DNA from: Ruminococcus sp. UBA4275
GTDB lineage: Bacteria; Bacillota; Clostridia; Oscillospirales; Ruminococcaceae
Length of the DNA: 26,361 bases
Assembly: GCA_002395085.1 (NCBI GenBank)
Contig: DGVV01000179.1
Location: 1-26,361, forward strand
Reading direction: 5' to 3'
The notes beneath the pieces are model-generated. The model searched no databases, was not told the origin of the DNA, and saw nothing but the letters and a program-made list of their open reading frames with translations. The translations under genes and the position numbers were made by a program. Positions 7,575 to 14,454 of the stretch are shown in pieces. Position 1 is the first letter of the stretch. Each line of letters starts with the position of its first letter.

Positions 7575-9497
7575 TCAGTCTTTCCGGAGATAGCGCGATG
7601 TCCGTTTTTTCTTCTTCTGCTCATACATAATCTGATCTGCCTGCGAAATCAGCGAAAACAGTTTCATATCGCTTGTAACCTTCGACACAAACGTGCCGAC
7701 ACTCGCAGAAAGCTCATAAGGCTTGTGGATGATGCGGTTCATCTCCGCAAGGTGTGTGCGGAAATTCTGCTCAAAGATTTCGGCATCCGCCTCTGTCAGA
7801 TCTGTGCCGATGGCAATGAACTCATCGCCGCCGAACCGCGCACAGACCATATTGCGGAAGCAGATGTCCCCGATGACGGCTGCGAGCCGCTGCAAGGCAA
7901 AATCGCCCTCATCGTGGCCGAAATTGTCGTTGATGAGCTTCAGACCGTCCATATCAATAAACGTGATCATCAGCGTTTCGCCGGTCTGTTCGCAGTGCCG
8001 GAACATCTGGTCTGCCAGCCGGATAAAGCCATTGCGGTTATAGATATTGCACATCGGGTCGATGACATACAGGCGATCCAGTTCCCGAATGGCATTATTG
8101 AGATTCAGCAGCTTGCGGATATTCTCCAGAGAATGTCCAAGATTCATCATCACAGAATGGCAAAGCAGACTCCGGTAGGGGAAATCGCTGTTCGTGATGA
8201 TATAGTAGCCCAGACAGCGCTCGCGGAAATGCAGCGGCAGGAAATAGCTGACATTGCCGCCGTCCTGCGGGGGAACGGGGTACATATTCATGCTGTAGAA
8301 GGAATCCAGATCGGAAACTTTGCCGTGATCCCAGATCAGCGGCGCACTCATCTTCGTGGTGTAGCCGTGAATCTGATAGCACTTGCCTTTCTCCGCTTTC
8401 GGTTCACGGAAGGTATTCTGCCAGTCTTCGCAAAGACAGACACAGCAGCGGTCACACTCCAGCTCCCGTATAAACTGACTGAGCATCCGGAAATGTTCCT
8501 CCTTGCTCTCCGCCTCTGCCAGTGCAGAGGTGATGCGGTTCAGCATGAACACATCCGAGCGATTGCGCTTGAGCATGGTATAGGTGCTTTTCTGGTAGCT
8601 CATATAATCTGCTGCCTGCGCGCTCTTGCAGCCGCAGCTCCCGCGATAGACCGGCTCAGCATTCAGGGTGATGGTCTTCCTGCATTCTTCTCCTTCCAGC
8701 ACACGCAGGATCGTCTCACAGGCAATCCGCCCCGCCTCAAACAGCGGCCGTGTGACAGTCGTGAGGGCAGGCGCATGATACCGCGCGTAATAGATGTCAT
8801 CAAAGCCCGTGACGATCATATCTTCCGGCACACGGATGCCGTGCGCTTCCAGCGTCTCAATGGCTTCCAGCGCCATCGCATCGTTCGCAGAAATCAGCGC
8901 ATCCGGCAGCGGCAGACCGCTTGCAAGCATCTCCTCTGCTGCGCGAATGCCGTCTTCCGGACGGAATTCACCGAAAAAGATGCGTCTTGCATCTGCCGTA
9001 AGACCGTTCTCCGCCAGCACGGAGAGGAAGGTTTCATACCGCGTGACCGCCTCCGGATTTGTCAGCGGGCCGGAGATATAATTGATGTTCTTTGCGCCGT
9101 GTTCCCTGACAACGTGCTGCACAATTTCATACATGGCAGAGCGGTTGTCAATGCAGATATTGTAAAAAGCGGGATCGACATTGCTGTCAAACACGGCAGC
9201 CGGAATGCCTGCTGCCTGCACTTTCTTCAGAATCTCAGCACAGACTGCATCCGAACCGATGGTATTATTCAGCATGATGATGCCATCAAATTTTTTGAGG
9301 TTCATCAGGCTGTAGATGTTATACTCCCCGATGTCATCCTGGCTGTTCTTCAGTACACCGCCAAAGGTCGCAAACACAGCGAGATTGGCATTTGCCGCTT
9401 TTGCCGCCGCGATCATGCCGCGCAGCAGACTGCCCTGATATTCCTCATTCGGACCGGCAAGTACAACAGCGATTTGTTTGATGGGTGTAGGTGTCAT
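7575..9497 (-). CDS. Periplasmic-binding-protein-like sensor fused to GGDEF diguanylate cyclase
   Basis: A 640-residue protein predicted to make cyclic di-GMP in response to a small ligand. Residues about 5-285 are a LacI-type sugar-binding (Peripla_BP) fold, starting KQIAVVLAG and including the VTGFDDIYYARY and TTVTRPLFEAG segments. It has no helix-turn-helix, no signal peptide and no membrane segment, so it should sense a ligand in the cytosol. Residues about 300-465 are a GAF-like linker domain. Residues about 475-635 are a GGDEF domain with intact FGGDEF (GGDEF at 556-560). The RxxD inhibitory site expected just before it is not intact (RNMV). Cysteine-rich stretches occur at SCGC (about 287-290) and C348-C356. 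The ATG at 9497 is preferred to 9527 because GGAGG lies 9 bases before it. No EAL or PilZ partner is in the window. Confidence 0.9.
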   Translation of the reverse strand: MTPTPIKQIAVVLAGPNEEYQGSLLRGMIAAAKAANANLAVFATFGGVLKNSQDDIGEYNIYSLMNLKKFDGIIMLNNTIGSDAVCAEILKKVQAAGIPAAVFDSNVDPAFYNICIDNRSAMYEIVQHVVREHGAKNINYISGPLTNPEAVTRYETFLSVLAENGLTADARRIFFGEFRPEDGIRAAEEMLASGLPLPDALISANDAMALEAIETLEAHGIRVPEDMIVTGFDDIYYARYHAPALTTVTRPLFEAGRIACETILRVLEGEECRKTITLNAEPVYRGSCGCKSAQAADYMSYQKSTYTMLKRNRSDVFMLNRITSALAEAESKEEHFRMLSQFIRELECDRCCVCLCEDWQNTFREPKAEKGKCYQIHGYTTKMSAPLIWDHGKVSDLDSFYSMNMYPVPPQDGGNVSYFLPLHFRERCLGYYIITNSDFPYRSLLCHSVMMNLGHSLENIRKLLNLNNAIRELDRLYVIDPMCNIYNRNGFIRLADQMFRHCEQTGETLMITFIDMDGLKLINDNFGHDEGDFALQRLAAVIGDICFRNMVCARFGGDEFIAIGTDLTEADAEIFEQNFRTHLAEMNRIIHKPYELSASVGTFVSKVTSDMKLFSLISQADQIMYEQKKKKRTSRYLRKD

Positions 9498-9554
9498 AAT
9501 CCGATGCCTCCGATCTAGTCGCTGCACGCCGGCAGCGCAGGTATCTACGCTCTC

Positions 9555-9583
9555 ATTATATCACGGATTAGCTGAAAAATCAA
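9555..9583 (-). promoter_or_regulatory. Promoter of the sensor/GGDEF gene
   Basis: On the minus strand TTGATT (9578-9583) and perfect TATAAT (9555-9560) are 17 bases apart, with TGA before the -10 as in an extended -10 promoter. The start is near 9548. The leader of about 50 bases contains a small hairpin, CGCTGC with GCAGCG (about 9520-9537), just before the ribosome site. Confidence 0.8.
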
Positions 9584-9611
9584 GTGCAGTTCCGCAGTTT
9601 TCATGCAAATT

Positions 9612-10070
9612 TCAGGAGGTTGTTTCCTGATTCAACGTTTTCTCCATGCGGATGCAATCGAAGGTTTCGCCGCGGATGACCGGCGCACCGGCAGCAGCGG
9701 CATATCCAAGCCGTTCGTAGAAGCCCACCTTCCCGATGCGCGCCTCCAGCACAGCAAACCGGAAGCCTTCTGCGGCGGCACGGGCTTCCGCTGCGCGCAC
9801 AATGCGGCTGCCAAGTCCCTTGCCGCGGTATTCCGGCAGCACCACAATGCGTCCCAGCATCACGGCATCTCCGCCCAAAGGATAGAACCGCGCACAGGCA
9901 ATCGGGAAATCGTCATCCAGCAGCAGCAGATGCCGCGTCTGCGGATCACTGTCACGCGCATCAAATTCCTGTTCCAGCGTGATATGATGCTTGCGCGCCA
10001 TTGCCTGTATGCGGACATAGCACGCGCCGGCTTTCAGCGCAAAGGTATCTGCATAAACGGTCTTGATCAT
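9612..10070 (-). CDS. GNAT-family N-acetyltransferase
   Basis: Cytosolic acetyl-CoA-dependent acetyltransferase of 152 residues. The acetyl-CoA binding loop RGKGLGSR follows a beta strand IVVLPEY, as in GNAT motif A. Motif B is the GFYERLGY segment near the C-terminus. The layout is like ElaA/YjdJ-type members, but the substrate cannot be told. The ATG at 10070 is preferred to the start at 10091 because GGAGGAG lies 6-8 bases before it. A hairpin terminator (10116-10145) lies about 46 bases upstream on the same strand, so this gene is either behind an attenuator or separately transcribed from an unseen promoter. It is followed after 114 bases by the GGDEF gene, which has its own promoter. Confidence 0.88.
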   Translation of the reverse strand: MIKTVYADTFALKAGACYVRIQAMARKHHITLEQEFDARDSDPQTRHLLLLDDDFPIACARFYPLGGDAVMLGRIVVLPEYRGKGLGSRIVRAAEARAAAEGFRFAVLEARIGKVGFYERLGYAAAAGAPVIRGETFDCIRMEKTLNQETTS

Positions 10071-10104
10071 AGATTTCTCCTCCGACGGCAAGTCCTGTTT
10101 TCAC

Positions 10105-10246
10105 ATAAAAGAAAAGAACCGCAGCTTGACACGTTACTGCGGTTCGGAGGCTAAATGAAAAAGATTGAAATGGGAAATAGGGAAAATGGGAAAATGGGGG
10201 TTGAATTCAAAACTGAACGCCTGCTGATGCAGGTCTCAGCTTCATT
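10105..10246 (-). ncRNA. Candidate small RNA A with C-rich anti-Shine-Dalgarno stretch
   Basis: On the minus strand an extended -10 TGATATACT (10253-10261) would start a transcript near 10246. It would contain a 5' hairpin (10213-10239, CCTGC paired with GCAGG plus an outer CTGA/TCAG), an unpaired pyrimidine run (10200 down to about 10163) beginning CCCCCATTTTCCC, and a hairpin with 9-base arms (10116-10145) followed by TTTTCTTTT. The length is about 140 bases. It contains a 12-codon reading frame (10245-10207) that would start almost at the 5' end, so it is probably not translated. No good -35 is visible. It could instead be an attenuating leader of the GNAT gene downstream. Confidence 0.5.
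10116..10145 (-). terminator. Intrinsic terminator, end of small RNA A
   Basis: On the minus strand the arms GAACCGCAG and CTGCGGTTC enclose a 12-base loop and are followed directly by TTTTCTTTT (10115-10107). There is no T-tract on the plus strand, which fixes the direction. Confidence 0.7.
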
Positions 10247-10283
10247 GTCTGTAGTATATCACACCAACATTAAAATAACCTGA

Positions 10284-10488
10284 AAGAATCTGAAAACTGA
10301 AATTTAATTTCCCGTGCTTCAAAAATTAAGGTTCATCCTCATCCGCCGCGGTATCTCATGCCGATTTAATTAAGTAAACAGACAACTTTTACCGCCAATG
10401 TTCAGAATTTCACTATACAGACTGTATATTGTTACATTGCTATTACAATTTTATTGCAGGCAGATCATAAAATCACGTAAAATCATGT
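10284..10488. other. Intergenic stretch between the two small-RNA candidates
   Basis: AT-rich, without a convincing reading frame. Its only clear structure is a perfect 15-base palindrome at 10414-10428 (TATACAG, A, CTGTATA), which could be an operator. A weak AT-stem hairpin near 10294-10333 was seen but is not called. Confidence 0.4.
10414..10428. promoter_or_regulatory. Perfect palindrome, possible operator
   Basis: TATACAG and CTGTATA flank a single central A. The length and symmetry are typical of a site for a dimeric repressor. It lies upstream of small RNA A and downstream of small RNA B on the minus strand. The cognate regulator is unknown. Confidence 0.35.
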
Positions 10489-10600
10489 AAAAAGTAAGAA
10501 AGCTATGTGACGCAAAACATCACATAGCAGAAATGAGAGATAAAATCAACGAAACATTAGGGGGAATTGGGGGATTTGAAACAAGGTTTCCTTAACCTTG
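10489..10600 (-). ncRNA. Candidate small RNA B with C-rich anti-Shine-Dalgarno stretch
   Basis: On the minus strand a perfect -10 TATAAT (10606-10611) would start a transcript at about 10600. The first bases form a hairpin (10600-10582, CAAGGTT with AACCTTG, 5-base loop). Next comes an unpaired stretch with CCCCCAATTCCCCC (10573-10560), then a terminator hairpin (10502-10528) followed by TTTCTTACTTTTT. The length is about 112 bases. The order of parts is the same as in candidate A, with no close sequence identity outside the C-rich core. No clear -35 is visible. No reading frame is supported. Confidence 0.55.
10502..10528 (-). terminator. Intrinsic terminator, end of small RNA B
   Basis: On the minus strand the 9-base arms GCTATGTGA and TCACATAGC enclose a 9-base loop and are followed by TTTCTTACTTTTT. 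The T-tract on the minus side gives the direction. Confidence 0.6.
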
Positions 10601-10777
10601 AGTATATTATATCCGATAAAACTGAAATAAAGTTGAATATGAAATGAACAATTTGTGAACGCTTCGCAAGTTTTTTATGAACTTCCGGCGTTCTGCACAT
10701 ATCTGCGCGAAAGATCAGCCGAAAATGTGTTTTTGTCTTTTTTTCCTGTCATTTTCAATCATCCCAAGATATTAGAC

Positions 10778-10806
10778 TTGACACTATTTTATAAATATGT
10801 TATGAT
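10778..10806 (+). promoter_or_regulatory. Promoter of the dockerin esterase gene
   Basis: Perfect TTGACA (10778-10783), 17-base spacer, TATGAT (10801-10806). The start is near 10813, giving a leader of about 68 bases that ends in AGGGGG, 9 bases before the ATG. The stretch 10612-10777 upstream is AT-rich and holds no other feature I can support. Confidence 0.8.
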
Positions 10807-10880
10807 GGAATACAGGGAATGAGACTATCATTTCTTTCCAAAGAATCCGTTTCACAAATATATGAAGGGGGAAATTTTCC

Positions 10881-13823
10881 ATGCAAACATTCTTTCGGAA
10901 ACTGCGTGCTGCCGCAGTTTCACTCGCCATGACAGCTTCCTTCGCTGCGATGCTTCCCGCATCACCGGCGTCTGCTGCCAATACCTACTGGAAGTTCGAT
11001 TTCGGCAGCGGCGGCGTTGCCTCCGGCTATACCGGTGTCAGTGCCGCAGACGGCTACAATGCCTCCCGCGGCTACGGCTTCTCGTCCGGCTGTGACGTCG
11101 CGAATGTCGGTGCATCCGGTTCGGGCGCACTCAGCGATGCAGTGCAGTTCAAGAATTCCACCGCAAACGGCAATTATACCTTCTGCGCAGACGTCCCGAA
11201 CGGTCTCTATCAGGTCTCGGTCTGGCTGGGCAATACCAACCGCACCAGCGTCGGCATCGAGAAAATGCTCCAGATTGTCAATATGACCGGCAATGGCGCT
11301 TACCATACGCTGCAAGTCCCCGTCACGGACGGTCAGCTCAATATCTGCGCGTGCGCCGGCAAGGAAGGCTATGCCTTCTCCATCTCTGCACTGGAAATCA
11401 AGCAGATTTCCACGCAGACGCATACCAACCCCACAATCTGGGTCTGCGGCGACTCCACCGTCTGCAATTACTATCCGCTGGATTCCTCCGCGCAGGCAGG
11501 CTGGGCACAGATGCTTCCGCAGTTCATCGACACGACCAAATGGCAGGTCATGAATCAGGCGGCTTCCGGACAGTATGCGCGCGGCTTCGTGCAGGGCGGT
11601 CAGTTCGATGTCATCGAGAAAAACGGTCAGCCCGGCGATATTTACGTCATCTCCATCGGCATCAATGACACCAACTCCAAAAACAACACCACGGAGGAGC
11701 AGTACGCGGAAATCATCACCGATATGGCACAGCGCGCAATGGCAAAGGGAATGCGCGTGATCCTCGTCAAGCAGCAGGGCAGAAACGGCGACTGCCAGCG
11801 CAATCCGCTGCTGGAGGGCAGATGGTACGGCGCAGCACTCGACAGAGTCGGTGCGGCACTGAATATCGAGGTCGTCGATCTCTTTAAGATGTGGCAGGAT
11901 TACTGTCTCACCAAGACCGTCGATCAGGTCTCCGCTATGTATCTGGATGACGGTCTGCACCCGAACAGAGCCGGCGCAACTGTCCTTGCACAGTTTATGG
12001 CGGATGCAATCAACGCGGGCGGCAGCGCTCCCAGCGGCGAAACCTTCGAGGACGGTGCAGCGGTCATGTTCCGCAATCTCGAATCCGGCTTCTACCTCAC
12101 CGCTGAGGGCGGCGTTGAAGCGGACGGCACAAATGTCTCCCAGAGCAGCGATTCCACGCCCTCCGGAAAGAATACATGGTATCTCAGATCTGCCGGCGAG
12201 GAAGGCGAATACTACGTCTGCTCCGGCCTCGCAGACGGCAAGACCTATCTGCTCGATATTGCGGACGGCAAAACCGCAAACGGCACGAATGTCGGCATCT
12301 GGAGCAATACCTCCTCTGATGCGCAGATCTTCAAATTCTTCAAGGACGGCAATTATTACCACATCGCCACCAAGGTCTCCGATTACAAGAGCTATGTCGG
12401 CATCTGGGGCGGCTCACACGATGAGGACGCAAACGCCATCGAGTGGGAAAATGACGGCACGAACAATCAGAAGTGGACGATTCAGTTCACGAAGGCAGCG
12501 GAAGATATGCCGTTTGCACAGGCAGATCTCAACCGCGACGGCAAGCTTACCGCAGTTGACCTGACCCTCGCAAAGCAGGCAGTTCTCGCGGGCGATGCGC
12601 CCTACAATGTCACGCAGGCAATCGACGTCAACGGCGACCTCAAGGCGGATGCCGCTGACATCGCGCTCATTCACGGTTTCCTCATGGGTGATGTATCCGA
12701 GTTTGCAGATCCGAAATACGCCGCCACCGAGCAGACCATTTCGGAAGGCTGGCCGGAGGAGACCAATGCAGGCTACTCCTACAAGAATTACCTCAACCTC
12801 GACAACAACAGCTCCAGCAACGTGATCTTTACGGTCAATGCGCCGTTCACCGGCAATTACCTCTGCACCTTCAACATCGCAAATGCCTCCGCGAATGACC
12901 GCGCCATGATGATCTCCGTCAGCGGTCAGACCGATACATGGCTCCAGAGCTTCCTCACCACCGGCGCATGGACAACATGGGAGGAGCGCGGCATCGTTCT
13001 GCCGCTTACTGCCGGCATCAACTATATCACCCTGAAATCGCACACCTCTGAGGGCGGCCCGAACATCGACTACCTCATGCTCTCCTTCACCGATGAGCCT
13101 GTTCCGGAGCCCTACAGCGGCAATCAGCAGGGCGACATTGTCGTCAGCGACAAGCCCACAGTCTTCGTCGCAGCCGATTCCACGGCGCAGTCCTACAAGG
13201 CGAGCCAGGCACCGCAGCAGGGCTGGGGCTACTATCTCGCAGATTACTTCTCCGCAGATGTCGCCGTTGCAAACCACGCCATCGCAGGCCGCTCCTCCAA
13301 GAGCTTCTATGACAACGGCAGACTCACCACCATCCTCGACCAGATCAAGGCGGGCGACTATCTCCTCATCGACTTCGGCATCAATGACGGCGACAGCACG
13401 AAATCCGAGCGCTATGCTCCGGTCTGCGGCAATGTCGATAACCCCACCACCGGCAGCTTCGAGTATTACATGACCTTCTACATCAAGGGCGCACTCGATA
13501 AGGGTGCAACCCCGATCCTCATGAGCCCGACGCTCTCGATCCGCAACCAGACGCAGCCGTTCCAGGTCGGCTATCGCAACATTGACTCCGCCTGCAAAAT
13601 GCTCGCGAACAAGTACAAAATCCCGTATTTCGATCTTGGTCAGGCGATGACCGATAACTTCAACAAGCTCGATTACAACACCGTCAAGAACTACTACATG
13701 GGCGGTGCAACCGGCGGTACGGACTTCACACACTTCACCGAGACCGGCGCAAAGGTCGTCGCAGAGATCATCTGCAACGGCATCAAGGGGCTGAACATCG
13801 ACCTCTCCAAGCACGTTAAGTAA
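10881..13823 (+). CDS. Secreted dockerin protein with two SGNH/CE12 esterase modules
   Basis: Predicted cellulosomal rhamnogalacturonan acetylesterase of 980 residues. Order: signal peptide (1-32, ending SPASA); beta-rich N-terminal module typical of CE12 enzymes (about 34-175); first SGNH esterase (about 184-380) with GDST (S192), N262 in GIND, and D357/H360 in DDGLHPN; ricin-like CBM13 domain (about 392-538); type I dockerin (about 545-605) with two calcium loops (D549/N551/D553/D560 and D582/N584/D586/D593); CBM35/CBM6-like domain (about 612-738); second SGNH esterase (about 755-975) with S767 in ADST, N835 in GIND, and D948/H951 in TDFTHF. Both catalytic sets look intact. The dockerin is internal, not terminal. 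It has its own promoter and a strong terminator. Codon choice favours C-ending codons (CTC, ATC, ACC), as in highly expressed genes. Confidence 0.93.
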   Translation: MQTFFRKLRAAAVSLAMTASFAAMLPASPASAANTYWKFDFGSGGVASGYTGVSAADGYNASRGYGFSSGCDVANVGASGSGALSDAVQFKNSTANGNYTFCADVPNGLYQVSVWLGNTNRTSVGIEKMLQIVNMTGNGAYHTLQVPVTDGQLNICACAGKEGYAFSISALEIKQISTQTHTNPTIWVCGDSTVCNYYPLDSSAQAGWAQMLPQFIDTTKWQVMNQAASGQYARGFVQGGQFDVIEKNGQPGDIYVISIGINDTNSKNNTTEEQYAEIITDMAQRAMAKGMRVILVKQQGRNGDCQRNPLLEGRWYGAALDRVGAALNIEVVDLFKMWQDYCLTKTVDQVSAMYLDDGLHPNRAGATVLAQFMADAINAGGSAPSGETFEDGAAVMFRNLESGFYLTAEGGVEADGTNVSQSSDSTPSGKNTWYLRSAGEEGEYYVCSGLADGKTYLLDIADGKTANGTNVGIWSNTSSDAQIFKFFKDGNYYHIATKVSDYKSYVGIWGGSHDEDANAIEWENDGTNNQKWTIQFTKAAEDMPFAQADLNRDGKLTAVDLTLAKQAVLAGDAPYNVTQAIDVNGDLKADAADIALIHGFLMGDVSEFADPKYAATEQTISEGWPEETNAGYSYKNYLNLDNNSSSNVIFTVNAPFTGNYLCTFNIANASANDRAMMISVSGQTDTWLQSFLTTGAWTTWEERGIVLPLTAGINYITLKSHTSEGGPNIDYLMLSFTDEPVPEPYSGNQQGDIVVSDKPTVFVAADSTAQSYKASQAPQQGWGYYLADYFSADVAVANHAIAGRSSKSFYDNGRLTTILDQIKAGDYLLIDFGINDGDSTKSERYAPVCGNVDNPTTGSFEYYMTFYIKGALDKGATPILMSPTLSIRNQTQPFQVGYRNIDSACKMLANKYKIPYFDLGQAMTDNFNKLDYNTVKNYYMGGATGGTDFTHFTETGAKVVAEIICNGIKGLNIDLSKHVK

Positions 13824-13840
13824 ACTCCCGCAAGCAAAAC

Positions 13841-13878
13841 AAAAACCCCGCTGACCGTTCGCAGTCAGCGGGGTTTTT
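13841..13878. terminator. Strong bidirectional intrinsic terminator
   Basis: Arms AAAAACCCCGCTGAC (13841-13855) and GTCAGCGGGGTTTTT (13864-13878) are perfect complements with an 8-base loop, and T-tracts arise on both strands. It separates the convergent dockerin gene and the minus-strand DUF4291 gene, which ends at 13882. Confidence 0.92.
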
Positions 13879-13881
13879 TGA

Positions 13882-14439
13882 TCAGATTGTCAGCGGATAA
13901 GGGCGCTCCGGCGGCAGCATTCCGGCGATGTCTCCGCCAGCCAGCCGGCGGCGGTTCAGGTCATGCACCTGCGCTGTGATGTCCGTGATACCTGTAATCC
14001 ACGTATGTACGTAATCCTGCACAGCCTGCCCGCGCAAGCCGAGCTGAATCGAACGGTACGGCAGATTCTGCCCCGCAATGTCCTTTTCCGGATCCCACTG
14101 AACCCGCACATCCGAATGCTGCACAGCCGTCTGCCATTCCGTGCGCGTCATGCCGCAGCCTTCGCGGTACGAGGAGATTACCGCCCGCCTGACGGCACTG
14201 TCAAAGCCGCTGCGCAGCAGGTCAATCGCCAGAACACGCTCCTGACCCTCCTTCTCCGCCCAGCCGCAGCGGTACATCATCCACAGAAACGACGGCTTGA
14301 TCCACGTCATGCGGGTCATGCTGAAATGCTCCCCGAATGTCCCCAGCTGCACCGCCTCCTCCGCGATGACGCTGTTATACGCCTGATACACGCGGATCGT
14401 CTCGTCCGTGTACACCGCGCGGATCCCCTTGTCTTTCAT
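13882..14439 (-). CDS. DUF4291 family protein
   Basis: Cytosolic protein of 185 residues, the usual length for DUF4291. Conserved family features are visible: IRAVYTDETIRVYQAYNSVI near the start, MTWIKPSFLWMMYRCGW (about residues 44-60), and a late segment of the form YRSIQLGLRG. The function of the family is not known. GAGGTG lies 4 bases before the ATG. The gene starts 15 bases after the rluD stop codon, so it is most likely the last gene of the lspA-rluD transcript, which ends at the terminator at 13841-13878. Confidence 0.88.
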   Translation of the reverse strand: MKDKGIRAVYTDETIRVYQAYNSVIAEEAVQLGTFGEHFSMTRMTWIKPSFLWMMYRCGWAEKEGQERVLAIDLLRSGFDSAVRRAVISSYREGCGMTRTEWQTAVQHSDVRVQWDPEKDIAGQNLPYRSIQLGLRGQAVQDYVHTWITGITDITAQVHDLNRRRLAGGDIAGMLPPERPYPLTI

Positions 14440-14454
14440 ATTTCACCTCATGTT

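Noticed and set aside
7560..9518. 652-codon plus-strand open frame opposite the GGDEF gene
   Set aside because: It mirrors the real gene on the minus strand; the protein lacks domain features, while the minus strand gives clear sugar-binding and GGDEF motifs.
9611..9629. TCAGGA/TCCTGA hairpin at the end of the GNAT gene as terminator
   Set aside because: Six-base arms overlapping the stop codon with no real T-tract afterwards; too weak to call.
10207..10245. 12-residue leader peptide in small RNA A (MKLRPASAGVQF), suggesting attenuation of the GNAT gene
   Set aside because: Its ATG would be at the very 5' end with no ribosome site, and there is no run of regulatory codons. Kept only as an alternative reading.
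10155..10283. Plus-strand 42-codon reading frame with GGAGG 4 bases before its ATG
   Set aside because: Spacing to the ATG is too short, no plus-strand promoter is visible, and the stretch is explained better by the C-rich minus-strand RNA candidate. Repeats of GGGAAAAT give it a low-complexity protein.
10696..10742. Weak hairpin followed by a T-rich run on the plus strand
   Set aside because: Only 4-5 base-pair stems with large bulges; no upstream plus-strand gene needs a terminator there.
10962..13814. Two 466-codon minus-strand frames opposite the dockerin gene
   Set aside because: They are shadows caused by strong C-ending codon bias; no ribosome sites or domain matches.
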